Of a stretch of DNA of 32,277 nucleotides, positions 11,502-22,161 are shown piece after piece (the stretch's first letter is position 1; each line of letters begins with the position of its first letter). Source of the DNA: Folioceros fuciformis (Eukaryota > Anthocerotophyta > Anthocerotopsida > Anthocerotales); the NCBI GenBank assembly GCA_049999805.1, contig JBNGIO010006356.1, positions 145,139 through 177,415 of the forward strand. Direction: 5' to 3'. A program made the position numbers and the translations under genes. Under the pieces are notes generated by a model that saw only the letters and a list, made by a program, of their open reading frames with translations, did not search any database and was not told the origin of the DNA.

Positions 11502-11601
11502 NNNNNNNNNNNNNNNNNNNNNNNNNNNNNNNNNNNNNNNNNNNNNNNNNNNNNNNNNNNNNNNNNNNNNNNNNNNNNNNNNNNNNNNNNNNNNNNNNNN
11601 N
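11502..11601. other. assembly gap, 100 N
   Basis: Exactly 100 N. The gap removes the start of the Myb/SANT-like gene; the flanking sequences do not overlap. Confidence 0.95.
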
Positions 11602-11602
11602 G

Positions 11603-12562
11603 GATGGAGAAGCCTTTGAAGACCAAGACGATGATCTCCTTGCAGGCTGAGAGGAGCAACATGCTACAGCCAAATCAAAGCATGATAGCAACCTCATGTG
11701 GAGTGAAGAAGCAACAACTGTTCTGATAGAAGCCTATCATGAGATGCACCTGGTGCACCTCAAGCAAGGTAATCTTAGTGCAAGACACTAGAATGAGGTG
11801 GCTGCTGAAGTTAGCAACAACTATGGCCTTCTTGGTGTGACTGCAAAAAAGTGGATGAAAATGATGAAAATGAAAAATCTCAAGAAACGGTACCAAAAGG
11901 AGAAGGAGCAAAAAACAGCAACAGGAAGCATCAATTCCTCGTGGCCTCACTTCCATGTGATGGCAAACCTTTGTGACAAAAGCCCCAATTTAAGGGATTC
12001 CAGGTGCCTCGGATCCGTACAAGTCAAAGATGTCACAAGGTACCTGCCAACTCACCTTCAGATGCTGCAAAGAGTGGAACTTACTTATTTGATTTGGAGC
12101 AAGCTTCTCAAGGTGATTCACCACATGCACCCCATCATGTCACTTCCAAAGCTCAAGAGACAATGGAGGAGCACTATGCACAATCCCCAAGTAAGCCAGG
12201 CACTACAGAACAAGACAACATGAGTGATCTTATACAAGGCAAAAAAGGTCAAGCGTATAAGGTCTTCTATTTCAGGAGTGGGAAAGAAAATTGCAGCAGA
12301 CTTCTCATTTTTCGCTGATTGTCTGGCAAAGATTGAAGTGGCCAAAATAACAAACCAACTTCACAGGCAACAACTGATATTGCAGCATGAGCTCCGCCAN
12401 NNNNNNNNNNNNNNNNNNNNNNNNNNNNNNNNNNNNNNNNNNNNNNNNNNNNNNNNNNNNNNNNNNNNNNNNNNNNNNNNNNNNNNNNNNNNNNNNNNNC
12501 TCCGCCAAGATGAATTACAGATGGAAAACCAATTGAAAATTGCAGCGATGCTTGGAGGGTAA
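11603..12562 (+). pseudogene. Harbinger Myb/SANT-like DNA-binding protein relic
   Basis: This is the accessory protein of PIF/Harbinger elements, a trihelix/Myb-SANT-like factor that binds the element ends and helps bring in the transposase. From 11603 the frame reads an acidic start (EDQDDDLLAG), then the Myb-like core: LMWSEEATTVLIEAYHEMH, VAAEVSNNYGL, KKWMKMMKMKNLKKRYQKEK. A TGA at 11648 and a TAG at 11789 (where Trp of the RHWNEVA motif is expected) break it. Two frameshifts follow near 11990 and 12230, after which the C-terminal part continues (GKKIAADFSFFADCLAKIE, then a Gln-rich helix to LKIAAMLGG). The 5' end is lost in the gap at 11502-11601; a second gap lies at 12400-12499. Confidence 0.75.
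12400..12499. other. assembly gap, probably of zero length
   Basis: Exactly 100 N. The left flank ends CTCCGCCA and the right flank begins CTCCGCCA. Collapsing this overlap keeps the Myb-like frame open across the join (HELRQDELQMENQ), so the two contigs probably overlap and no sequence is missing. Confidence 0.75.
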
Positions 12563-13199
12563 CCTGAAGGAGGCCTTGGTGAACATAGCAGAAGTGGCAA
12601 GAAAGGTAGGATGTAGATGACAAACAAACTCCTAGGACTTGTGCCAGACTTGGAAGGGAGAAGGGCAACAAGTGAACAAGACTCCAAACAAGGCAAGTTG
12701 GCTCCATGCAAGGTTGCTTGCCCATCAAAGAAGGCGGGCAAGTTGCTTGCCTACCAAGAAGACAAGAGACTCCATGCAGGGTAAGAAGGTTGCTACTATC
12801 TTGGCAAGAAGATTCCCTTCAAGAAAGTAGCATGTTTTCCACATGTGCTTGTGGTGTGGCAAGTTAGTTGGTAGGTAGTGGAATTTGGTGGTACATTGCA
12901 TGTAAGGATGTGTGCATCTGGTAGTAGCTTGTAGTACATTTGTTTTATATGTGCTCTCATATTTGGTTGTTTCAACTTCATGGACCAATTTTCGTAGCAA
13001 TTTTAAATAAAAAAATTTCCATAGAAATTGAAGCAGTCATATATCGAAGTTTCTAAACATATGTTTGTATGCCACAAACAACTTTGCTACTATAAAACCT
13101 CAAACATCTTCGGTCCCTTTGTTTTTCTAATACTCAAACAACGTATTCCGTTTTATCACTGCTATGTTGTGCATCCGATACTCTGCAAGAGCTTCCCAA

Positions 13200-14953
13200 G
13201 TATGATTACACTTAGTTTCATGTAGTGGAAATGAGTCTTCATCATATTATCGTACTTCTAACTCTCCAACCTACACGCAAAAATTATGAAGTGCGCAACA
13301 AGCGATGAGGACTTGTGGAGCATACCTCAAACACACGTTAAGATTCTTTAGAATACACCACTTATTTTTCAACAAGGCAAAAGCATTCTCCACTTTCACT
13401 CTGCCCCTTCTCAATGATCAATTGAAATGTTTTTAGTCCGATCTTCACCTGTTGCATGAAATGATTTCATAAGGAAAGGGATTAATGGGTAAGCACTATC
13501 ATCTAAGATATGTGGAGTCATTTCAATATCCTCAATATGTAGAATAGGGTCTCTTAAAATAACACTTGTCTTCATCTTCTCTCATATGCTACTCTCCCTA
13601 AGAATTGTAGCATCATGAACTCCACCAGGATGAGTGCAACGTACATCGGTGAATTTTTGTCAGTATCACATACTCCTTGTAGTACAACAGAGTGAATATC
13701 ATGATGACACCAGTACGCAAGTAGGTTATCTATCCTATTAGGTTGTGTAGCGAGCTTAATGTGAGAACATCTATAGCTCAAACCATATTGGGTAGACCCG
13801 AGAGTTGGTTGAACTTTGAAGTTGTTAGCTCTAGTTCCATCTCTATAGGCCAATGAACCAATTTAAAAAATAACTTTTCCTCGTAGGGTCACTTTCCATG
13901 TGTACCCAAATCCATTTGGATAAATAAGTTTTAGGGCACTTTCCATGTTCCATAACACCATGTACGTGGCCAAAAAGTGCCGGATTTTAAGGGCACTCAC
14001 CGGGACAAAACGCTGCTCCCGGTGGTGCACCTCAGATTTGGTTCTTTGCCACCGCCACCATCTCAGAAATAGCTCTTTGTTGTTAGCGCGATCATGGCCG
14101 ATCGTCAAGACCACCCGATTCTCGCAGCTATGATGGCCGTTGTGGTCACAATCCGAAGCGCCAAGTATATAGCATTGCAGTTACATCTACAAGCAAGCTT
14201 AGTGCCTACGAAATGTAGGGAGGAAATGTGCAAAGGGAGGAGGAGGTCTATGTGGAACTATAGAAGGCAATGGAGAGCTCTCGGCGTGATGCTGCTGAGA
14301 GAAAGGCAAAAAAAATTGCTGTGACTGAAAAGGAGGTTGTTAGGAATCGAGAACCAAGGGCTGATTGAATGCCATTGTTTATTATGTACTTCCGGTATGC
14401 TACATGACACCATGACAATCTTTGCAGTGGAGAAAAAACAATGTGGCTACTCTACAAAGTGATGGGATGTACTAGTGAAAGGCACTGCCCATAGCCTGTA
14501 AGGCAGCCAACATATGCTACTCTCCCTAAGAATAGGGCGCTAAATGTTGGCTCAAAAAGGGGAAAGGAGGGTTAGGGAGGGCCAAAACTAATTGGGGAAT
14601 CTTTCCTCCCTCTATAAGCAGACTGCCCTATTTTTAGTAGTTTTGGTTTTGTTTCAGCTACATGGAAAGGGGCAGTTACTCAATATCTCTAAAATCATAA
14701 TGATGTACTGAGCCATAGTTTAGGCTCCTACGCTATACGTATCTGCAACAATACGAGGTGGCAACCCCTTAGCAAGCCGATGGAGCACCATAGCAATTGC
14801 ATGGTGGAGTTGCAGAGGTGCCCTAATCGATGTACGAGGCATGTAGGCGCGTAGCCTATCAACTAAGACCAGAAAGTTAGGATATGACATTCTATAAGAA
14901 AATCGCCATTGAGCATCCCGCATCTTAACTCCATTGCTATGCCATGCTCGCAT
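13200..14953 (-). pseudogene. PIF/Harbinger DDE transposase relic
   Basis: Harbinger transposase cuts and pastes the element using a DDE catalytic triad in an RNase H-like fold. The N-terminal helical part is at 14953-14720 (FSYRMSYPNFLVLVDRLRAY and LHHAIAMVLHRLAKGLPPRI). After a non-homologous stretch, the catalytic part resumes at about 13880: KFNQLSGLPNMV, a TGA stop, AIDV (first Asp), then in another frame HIKLATQPNRID and HSVVLQGVCDTDK, then a third frame with FTDVRCTHPGGVHDATILRE (second Asp region) and DSAYPLIPFLMK. The last part, containing the VENAF-type glutamate region, is broken by several stops. At least two frameshifts and many stops make it inactive. Confidence 0.8.
14505..14552. 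repeat. nested hairpin in transposase relic
   Basis: Outer arms AGCCAACAT (14505-14513) and ATGTTGGCT (14544-14552) enclose an inner palindrome CCCTAAGAATAGGG (14524-14537). Positions 14511-14532 repeat a transposase segment at 13583-13604, so the structure includes a copied fragment of the catalytic domain. It lies inside the stretch that splits the transposase gene. Confidence 0.65.
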
Positions 14954-15416
14954 ATGAATATCTCTCCATAACGTGATTTGCTAAGGAAACTTCCACCATT
15001 CTCTCTTCCACTTCTTGGATCATACTTCTTCCAAAACTTCACTCATGGCAAATAAGAAATCTACAATGAAAATAGAAGTTGACGATAAGTCATTATCAAA
15101 TGCAAGAGGTGTCTGATGATCCGGAGACCATAACAACATGGTTAGAAAAGTATACAATAATCCATCTATTAATATATAAAAATATACAAAAACTCCAAAA
15201 ATCCTATCACAATAGGAGAGAATAGAGATAAATCACAAAAAGCGCAAAGACACCAGAGAGACACATCACACCAAGCAGAAAGTGAGTGCTGGGCCACAGG
15301 ACAAGGGGACTATACAGTTTACAAATTAATAATTAATCTATTAATGAAGATTACCAACTTTGGACCCGGCCCGTCCTACCCGTTGACAATGAACTGCGGC
15401 CACAGTTTCCTTCTTA

Positions 15417-15439
15417 GCGCCGTTCGCGTCGAACGGCGC
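15417..15439. repeat. GC-rich perfect hairpin, 10 bp stem, 3 bp loop
   Basis: GCGCCGTTCG, loop CGT, then CGAACGGCGC. It lies about 80 bp inside the right inverted repeat of the Harbinger element. A transcription terminator is unlikely in a nuclear plant genome; it may be a subterminal element structure. Confidence 0.7.
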
Positions 15440-15520
15440 CGTGATCCACAGTTTTCAGCAGTTTTTCTAACTCGGGAAGCCCAGAACGAACTGCACAGTC
15501 CCGCCTTCGGTGTCGTGTGC

Positions 15521-15536
15521 ATTGTGAAAGGCCCTT
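15521..15536 (-). repeat. right terminal inverted repeat (candidate)
   Basis: Exact reverse complement of 11185-11200. Together they bracket the Myb-like and transposase relics. Confidence 0.65.
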
Positions 15537-16191
15537 CAGTGCATACATGTATGAAGATAGTGCAAAATTTAGAAGGCATTTATTCCCCTACTAGCGGCCA
15601 ACTTTCCAATCATTACCATCCGAGTTGCAACAGAGCTCCCTGGGCCTCTCCCTACCCGCTGCACTGTGAATTTTTCCGCGTTTTCGGTTTTCTCTCCATC
15701 ACTTATCAAGTTATCAGCCCGGGTGGGTGACACGTCCATGGACGTCCTTGAACCCCCCCTTAATAGCCAGCTCTTGCAGTGTGATTTGGACTCTTCTTTC
15801 AAGTGGGCTCTGCCTCTTTAATCGTCCTTCCTACCTACCCTAGATGCCACTAGCAACGCCCTGGTCAGCAAGGGCTCATACCTCCACTAGCTTCTTGCAT
15901 CCGCGTACTGTACTCTACAGTACAGTACCATATTTCGAACTCGAGGGAAGGCCAAAAAGACGGATAGATAGACTTGTTTCATTGACAAAACAGGCAACAC
16001 CTTGGTTACAGAGGCAACATCCGAGAATGACGCCGCGACCAGCACAAAGAAAGATTCAAGACAGTCTAGCACATCCAGTGGACGCCACGCTCAAGAGAAT
16101 TGAGTACGAAGGTAACCAACCACGGTGGTCTCCGGTGCGCCCCAAATGGTCTTTTTTTTTTTTTCTTGTTCTTTTTTTTGGTATTTCCCGT
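15537..16191. other. spacer between Harbinger element and VAC14 segment
   Basis: No VAC14 exon, other gene or RNA is recognisable on either strand. It includes a poly-T run at about 16150-16178 (poly-A on the minus strand, just downstream of the VAC14 stop) and an AGTACAGTA-type palindromic stretch near 15905-15926. If the short VAC14 is transcribed, its 3' UTR would lie here. Confidence 0.5.
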
Positions 16192-17297
16192 TCATCTGGT
16201 ATGAGCTATAACAAGCTGGTTAGTAGCAGTGACGATGGCCTGCGCACACACGAGCACAGAACTAGGTAGGTGTCACCTTCGCCACTCGTCTCACATCTGG
16301 AGACATACATACGATGTGCAACGATCCAAGTGGGAAAACAAAGTGACTTGCACTGCGCTGCACTGCACTGCACTGCACTGCACACCTGTACGAAGGCGTC
16401 CACCAACTGCGCTGCGTTTCGAACACATTGATCAGAGTCGGCAGAGAGCCTCGCGAGAGCATCCAAGACGTCTTTGGTGTAGATGAGGAAGTCTCCTTGA
16501 CACACCTGCCAGGACATTGCGCAAGGATGCGGTGAAACGGATGCTCGCTCGGGAGTCCGAGGAGCAGAACAGAAAGTGGCTCCAGGAAACGTACCTTGGC
16601 TATGTTATAAATCGCTTCACACCCGTAGTACCGTACCCGACTATCTAGGTCAGTGAGCAAGCTGAGCACCGGTGGGGCAATGCGCTGCTCAGGCCAACAT
16701 CAGGTACAACTCAATGGTGTGATGAGGAGGGGCTTGCGGTCAAATCAAGCAAACGATACACGCAACAAACAAGGAATGAAAGAAAAGAAACGGAGTGCAC
16801 AGTAGAAGGTTGTTTACGTCAAGATACTGCATGGCTTCTGTTTCCATACCAATTGCTGCAGCCGCGAGTCCAATGAGACCACCCTGCCAAGTGACAACGC
16901 TCATAATTCGAAATTAGGGCTCCCATGCGCTAACCGGACAGACAAGTTCCGTGTGGCCTGCAGGAACCGTGAAGCAGGCTGGCAGGCAGGCAGGCAGGCC
17001 ACAAGGCAATTGCGGCCGAAAACCTACCTTCCTGCTGTTCACGTTGGACGAATGTGCGAGATCATTGGTCAGGACGGTTATCACCGCAGCAATTCTGTCA
17101 ATATCTCCCACGGCAACCAGCCCCCTCACCAATTTCTCCACCTGGCAAGCCGCGATGAGCCACCACTCTTTGGCAAACGGATCTGGAACACGCAAGCTTA
17201 CAGGCTGTACCTCTAGAGCCGCGACCCGGCGGGTGTCATACGAGCGATCCGAGAGACCGACGAGGATAGAGTTGGGCAGGGGCGCCGCGTCGGCCAT
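16192..17297 (-). pseudogene. VAC14: VAC14 N-terminal segment, truncated
   Basis: VAC14 is the HEAT-repeat scaffold that joins PIKfyve/FAB1 and the SAC/FIG4 phosphatase on endosome and vacuole membranes to control PI(3,5)P2. Six exons, all with phase-0 introns, fit: 17297-17211, 17141-17028, 16883-16818, 16684-16595, 16505-16386 and 16239-16192. They encode 174 residues: an N-terminal PNSILVGLSDRSYDTRRVAA, then the HEAT repeats with GGLIGLAAAAIGMETEA, DLDSRVRYYGCEAIYNIAK and LARLSADSDQCVRNAAQLVD. Exon 6 starts with AIVTATNQ, matching the family's DIVTES-Q motif, but then meets TGA at 16192. VAC14 proteins are usually about 700-800 residues; no later exon is visible in the 4-5 kb downstream, which is occupied by the Harbinger element. 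Splice sites are intact, so this is a truncated gene or a partial segmental copy, not a retrocopy. Start is the only in-frame ATG; an upstream in-frame GTG is less likely. Confidence 0.85.
16351..16382. repeat. CACTG microsatellite in VAC14 intron 5
   Basis: About six CACTG-type pentamers lie directly after the donor of VAC14 exon 5, with one CGCTG variant. Repeats this close to a splice donor may alter splicing. Confidence 0.85.
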
Positions 17298-18230
17298 CTT
17301 CCTCTGCACCCGCCTCGGCTGTCACACGAGAGGCGAAAGGGCCGTGCTCCACCTCCCCAACCACTGCTGGCTGAGAGACCAGGGGCCCCCATTGTGCAGC
17401 AAGCTAGCTGTCCCTGCTCAGGTTGGGGCCGTCGCCACCAAGGGTGGGACAGAGCTGGACTGGTGGAATCCCGAAAGCACCGCACTCTATATTTCTTATG
17501 GCAACCCAGCGGTGGGACCCAGACCGGCGCCAGCAGTAACGGCAGCAGGCCTACTACACCACACCAAACGTTTAGGTACGTACGCACGCTGGCAACAATT
17601 TCCAGTCCACACTTCTTGCCTAATTAAAAACCTGTCCGTCATTTCTCCACTCCTTCCTTGTTTCCGTGGGGATTTTTAGATCCGAGAGCCAAAACACGAC
17701 TGTCGACGACAGCAAATTATCTCAGTACCCTTCAATAACATATTAGGTTCACCTCACGATCTACACCCTCCGGCTGCATTGGACAGCTAGGAGAAGCACC
17801 GGTGTGCCTGCTGCCAGCCACCTACAGTAGTCCTAGAAACAAAGAGGCAACCTGTCTGCTAAGATCCAGCTCTTCTCCACAACTCAGTAAACCTGCTACC
17901 AGTGCATGCATGATGCCCTTCTACATTTCTACTTCCAGATCTAAGTGCTACAAATGAATCATCTGCGCGGAAAATGCAGCAGATTGACGAGGGGTCGAAG
18001 TGAGGGAAAAAGCAACCCGTCACCCCGACACTAATTCTCCCTCCCATACCCGTCTCCTCCCTCCCCCTCTTCTCCTCACTCTCCCTCTCCCTCTCCCTCA
18101 CCCTCACCTCCTCCCCTTCCCACCCAACAATATGTTTGCAATGAGCACATGTGTGGTCCCCTCCTACAGACTATGTTGCAGTAGCAGCAACAGCAATGCA
18201 AGGTCCTTCCCATTGGTCCACCAGCAATAG
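17298..18230. other. intergenic region between CK2B and VAC14
   Basis: This 930 bp region should hold the CK2B 3' UTR and the VAC14 promoter, as both genes run on the minus strand. Long open frames in its GC-rich part (17300-17680) do not resemble proteins and lack codon structure. A pyrimidine-rich tract is annotated separately. No other feature found. Confidence 0.5.
18038..18122. repeat. polypyrimidine CCCTCT-rich tract
   Basis: About 85 bp almost purely C and T on the plus strand, rich in CTCCCT hexamers, therefore GA-rich on the coding strand of the neighbouring genes. It lies between CK2B (upstream) and VAC14 (downstream) and may be a GAGA-type promoter tract for VAC14 or simple-sequence expansion. 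Confidence 0.7.
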
Positions 18231-20002
18231 CTACCTGGAACTCCTATGGAGTTTGAACCCGAATATCCTGGGGACATAGCTTTGCGTCGGCTTTGCCGGT
18301 TTTATGTAAGGATACGTCATCAGGAAAAGGTGAGGAAAAGTCGTTCCAAAGAAAGCACCATCAATATCTTGAGAAGGTCAAGGGCACAAGATCTACATCC
18401 AGAACCGCAGACATACAGAGTGCTAACCAGCTAAGCGACATTAAACCAGGCTCTCTAGTGGTACAACACACTAGCAACATACCCTCAAGCTTGCCTCTGA
18501 ACTTCACTCAGAAACTAAACAACGCAAACACAAAGAAGTCTTGAATCAAGGATACTGCCTTGGTACTTTGACCTTGGATAATAAATATCTTCGCATTTCG
18601 GGCAATAGATTTTGACGGTACTCATTCGGGGAATATCAGATTGCCCCATGGGCAGGCAGGGCTGCCCGGAACAGTAGACTCTAGGACACCTCCCGAAGTC
18701 AACGTTCTTACACTTCTCAAGCTGCAAAGACATAAAAGGATCAGACTCTCGCGGGTCCCTTCCCACAGAAACGTAACAAGGACCATGCACAGAGACAGAG
18801 GAGCACCAACCATGGCATTCATTCCTTTGCTTGTCAAGATGTAGCGAACATGAATCAACCCATACAGCATTTCAGCTGCCGATTCTACGATCTCATTCTG
18901 CTCCTCCGTAAGCATGGCATCTGCACAGAAATTCCTCACCTCAACACAGGTCAGACGAGGGGACACAAAAGACGCTCATGTAACGTAATGTAATGTGCTC
19001 AGAATCACTGCACAACCAGCACCCACGATGACCTGAACCTCAACATAGCTAGGCGAAGAGAGACCCAATTCCTGCCACATTGACTTGAAACTCACCATTT
19101 GGGGAATCCATGTCCAGCATAAGGTCCAGGGCGTAGTCATAATAAGGTACTTGACTGCTCAGACCGCTGAGATTGAAGTCGTCTTGGATGTACTCGTAAT
19201 CGACCTCACAAAAAAACTCGTTTCCCCTCAGTCCACAAAACCAGGCAATCCACGAAGTGTCGTCCCCATCAGATCCACTCACATCGGATTCCTCACTGTC
19301 CGTGTCTGAGTCCTCACCTGCATTGTAGGAGGAGAGAAATAAGTTAAGAGAACCACCGACGAATGGCTTCACCAGCATGCAGCACATTCAACAGTAAACC
19401 TGTGCCCGGAAAAACAACATACGTAGCTCAGAGGAGTTTCCGCAGAGTACCTAGCTTCTAGTGATGAGACACACGCAGCAACAGCGACACAAGCGTGAGC
19501 ACCTCGGAGCACATAGCGTGGTGTCCACAAGGCTGGCCCAGGCCTCTCATACCCCCGCGATCCTAGAACCTAATGAACCAACCACAACCAAAACCCTAAC
19601 AAAAGTGGACACGAACAGACGACGCCACAACCGACTCAGTCTTAGCTAGGCTAGCGCTGGGCACGGAGACGAATCCAGAGCACAGATCCTTGAGCGGGTG
19701 TGGAGCGACAAGAATGGTGGCACAACGGGAGAGCGGGGCTTACCATCGTCTGGATACTTGGTCTTGTCGAACGCAGTTCGCGTGTCGGAATTGGTGTTCC
19801 GGCGGCCGGAGGATGTGGAAGGAGCTGACGGCCGCTCTTTTTCTCGTCCATTACCCCCCTTGGAAGTGGACGGTGAGGATTTTTCTATGACATCCTCCAC
19901 GCGCTTCTTAGAGTCCGCACCATCTCGGTAGAGAGAGGATTCGCCCTTGCCAGTGCCGGCTCTGCCATCGGTTACCTGCGACGAGCTCCGATCTTTGTAC
20001 AT
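18231..20002 (-). CDS. CKB1: casein kinase 2 (CK2) regulatory beta subunit
   Basis: CK2 beta dimerises through a zinc finger and directs the catalytic alpha subunits to substrates; in plants it acts in the nucleus and cytosol, including in clock and light signalling. Five exons fit in frame: 20002-19744, 19317-19096, 18920-18811, 18721-18556 and 18367-18231, giving 297 residues. The protein starts MYKDR and has the plant-specific Ser-rich N-terminal extension (about 90 residues), then the acidic [17 protein letters not shown] tract, [44 protein letters not shown], the zinc finger with CPRVYC and CPKC, and the C-terminal [15 protein letters not shown] and [12 protein letters not shown]. It is very close to Arabidopsis CKB1-4 throughout and appears complete. 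The final intron uses donor GCA|GTATCC and acceptor CTCAAG|ATATTG, which restores the conserved YQGNIDGA. An AAACCCTAA telo-box lies in intron 1 at 19591-19599. The symbol marks the family, not a specific paralogue. Confidence 0.95.
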
Positions 20003-20587
20003 GTCCTCAGATTGTGTCAGCTATGGAGGCTCCGGCCGTGCCAAGCTCCTACACCTCTCTCACCAGCTTCCGCTCTAGCGATTGCTCGCTACATATCCCG
20101 CAAACCGCTCCACCCGCACCCGGGCCGGCACAAGCCCGCTCGCCCCAGCGCGCGCGACACCACCTGATCCACGGCCGACCCTGATCGCAGGCCTCTAGAG
20201 CCCTCTCAGGGGGCCGGTCTGCACACCGACCCTCCAAATGTACCCAGGTCAAGCACCCGAGTCACCCTAAACATGAAAGCCACGTATGTACATACAGTAG
20301 TACGTTGTTGTTCTTGACTCCGGTAAAATCAAGTTTCTCCACCCTTCCATTGTCTCGCATGCCACGCCCCTTTAACGTTTCATGCAGCGGGTTCTTTCGC
20401 CTCTTGGACCATTCGTTCCCGTGTCTTCCGGATGCATCTCATCTCACCTCACCTCACGCATACACAATACCATACCATACCATACCATATCCGCGGGAGG
20501 CAAATGTTTTGGAAACAAATGCTTTGTTTATTTCTTTCCTGTTAACAGTGTGATAGAAAATACAAGAATTCTATTCTACTCCATTTA

Positions 20588-20623
<36 letters not shown>

Positions 20624-22161
20624 TGTTACATGGTTAGATATATTTTTAATATTATTTTCTTTTCATGCAAATCTACTTGACCAACACGCTCTAGGACTCA
20701 TTTCATACGAGACTTAGTTAAGACTTAGTTCTCCTCTTTGAACTATTTTTAGCTTCTACTGCACCAAGTTCCATAACAGCTCTTGCTCAATGCTATATAC
20801 AAAGTGGCTATGGTGTCATATATAGCCTTGTCATCCTGAAATTATTGGTTGCCTTCCTTCTTAAAAGATGAGAAATTTGAGGATGTGAGGTTGGGCTCAT
20901 ACACACCACATATGTCACCCCATCCTTTGCCTTTGTTGGGGTCCTTGCCAAAACTTCAAGTGGTCTAATCACTCTATTAGTAGCTGTAATGCTCGAATTG
21001 GAAGTGGTATGGCAACATCCCACTTGGGTGTGCTAAGTACGCTAGGGCCATTTCAGAAGAACTTGCTTAGCTTACTGTATATATACTGCTGCTTCAAATA
21101 TCATGGTGTTTCTTATATATAGAATTGAGATGTTTATGACACCAAGTCTGAACAAGGAGTCTGAACAAGTAGCTAGTGGTGCATCTACTTTGAAACCTCA
21201 CTTTGGAACAATAGCTAGTTACCTCTTGGATGACACACAAAAATTCTTAACTTTTATTAGGACGCTTATCATAGTTCTATGGTACCACTTTTATTACTAC
21301 AGTAAAAACAAATCCTCGTAGCCCCATATATTTAGAGGAAATTGGCTTGGATATTTGAACATATTTTATGATAAAACTTCTGACGAAATATTTTTAATGT
21401 AAGGTATCTTTTTACACGTCTGAAAACAAAGAGTAGCCCTTTCTGCGCTTTAAAGATGGCTTCAAGACTTAATCTTTCGTTATTCTATTCGAATACTAAA
21501 GTACCCGCAAATTGCATTTTTCTAAAAAAACATTCCACACCAATTTCAACATCATGTCCCGAGAGCTACAAAATGCCTCTAGACTGTTCCTTCAGATGCT
21601 TCAACTTGACCTGCTATGACCCAGGACCTTCCAGCCTTCAGGTATGGACGGGCCTGTTCGCGATACCGAGCCGAGCTGTACCCCGTTCGCCCGCTGACGT
21701 GGCACGTAGAACTTCCCAAGGGGCACGCTGACATCTACCGGAGGTATGTTGTCCTTCGTGCCCGACTGCGCGCAGAAACAAATCCAGCCTGGAGGTGTTC
21801 TGTTCTCCGCCTTTGTCCCTTCACGATCTCTAACACGTGCTATCTATCTCTTCGGATGCTCCTTCACCTCCACATCATATGGAAGCCAGTTGAGCTCCAC
21901 CCTTGCTCTCCTCTTCATTCAGGCCAGGTTGAGTATCTCAGATTCCGCAAAATGTACTGGATTCTCCCTCTTCAACGTCCACTTTGCTCCCACCGGACAA
22001 ATCCCTGCGAGTCACGCGGACGGGCAAGACCATCTTGCGAGTTGTCCTGCGAGGGATATTGCTGAATTTTCTGGGACCTATGCCAGCGATGCTGCCGCTT
22101 TTCACCTCGCTACCAGCTCTGTTAAACTTATTCCAAACACTTGCTTTTCGAACACCGTATG
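20003..22161. other. intergenic region with CK2B promoter and microsatellites
   Basis: The first 270 bp is GC-rich and probably holds the CK2B promoter and 5' UTR. Then come CTCAC-type repeats (about 20438-20458), CCATA repeats (20467-20490) and an AT dinucleotide run. AT-rich sequence follows to 21450; a minus-strand frame at 21023-20808 (ITATNRVIRPLEVL) weakly recalls retroelement protease or polyprotein sequence. From 21600 to 22161, downstream of RRP6L3, both strands have open frames up to 149 codons, none recognised; part is likely the RRP6L3 3' UTR. Confidence 0.45.
20592..20621. repeat. AT microsatellite, 15 repeats
   Basis: Uninterrupted ATAT run of 30 bp within AT-rich intergenic sequence. 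Confidence 0.95.

Larger units (their letters stand above)
11185..15536. mobile_element. degraded PIF/Harbinger DNA transposon
   Basis: PIF/Harbinger elements carry two genes, a DDE transposase and a Myb/SANT-like DNA-binding protein; both are needed for mobility. Relics of both lie here in convergent orientation (Myb-like plus, 11603-12562; transposase minus, 13200-14953). The interval is bracketed by AAGGGCCTTTCACAAT at 11185-11200 and its exact reverse complement at 15521-15536, with weaker similarity just inside (ACTGTGC followed by a GTT- and TGG-rich stretch). About 4.35 kb fits the usual size of an autonomous element. Both genes carry stops and frameshifts, so it is immobile. I could not identify a clean 3 bp target-site duplication, so exact ends are uncertain. 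Confidence 0.7.

Noticed and set aside
16951-17679. A 242-codon plus-strand open frame
   Set aside because: It runs antisense over VAC14 exons 1 and 2 and their introns; the VAC14 match on the minus strand explains the region.
18515-18560. CK2B truncated after SKYQG
   Set aside because: A GT donor four bases further and an exon at 18367-18231 restore the conserved C terminus in frame, so the gene is complete.
20808-21023. Retroelement protease fragment
   Set aside because: Only a short ITATNRVIRPLEVL-like resemblance; no catalytic DTG/DSG motif or neighbouring polymerase.
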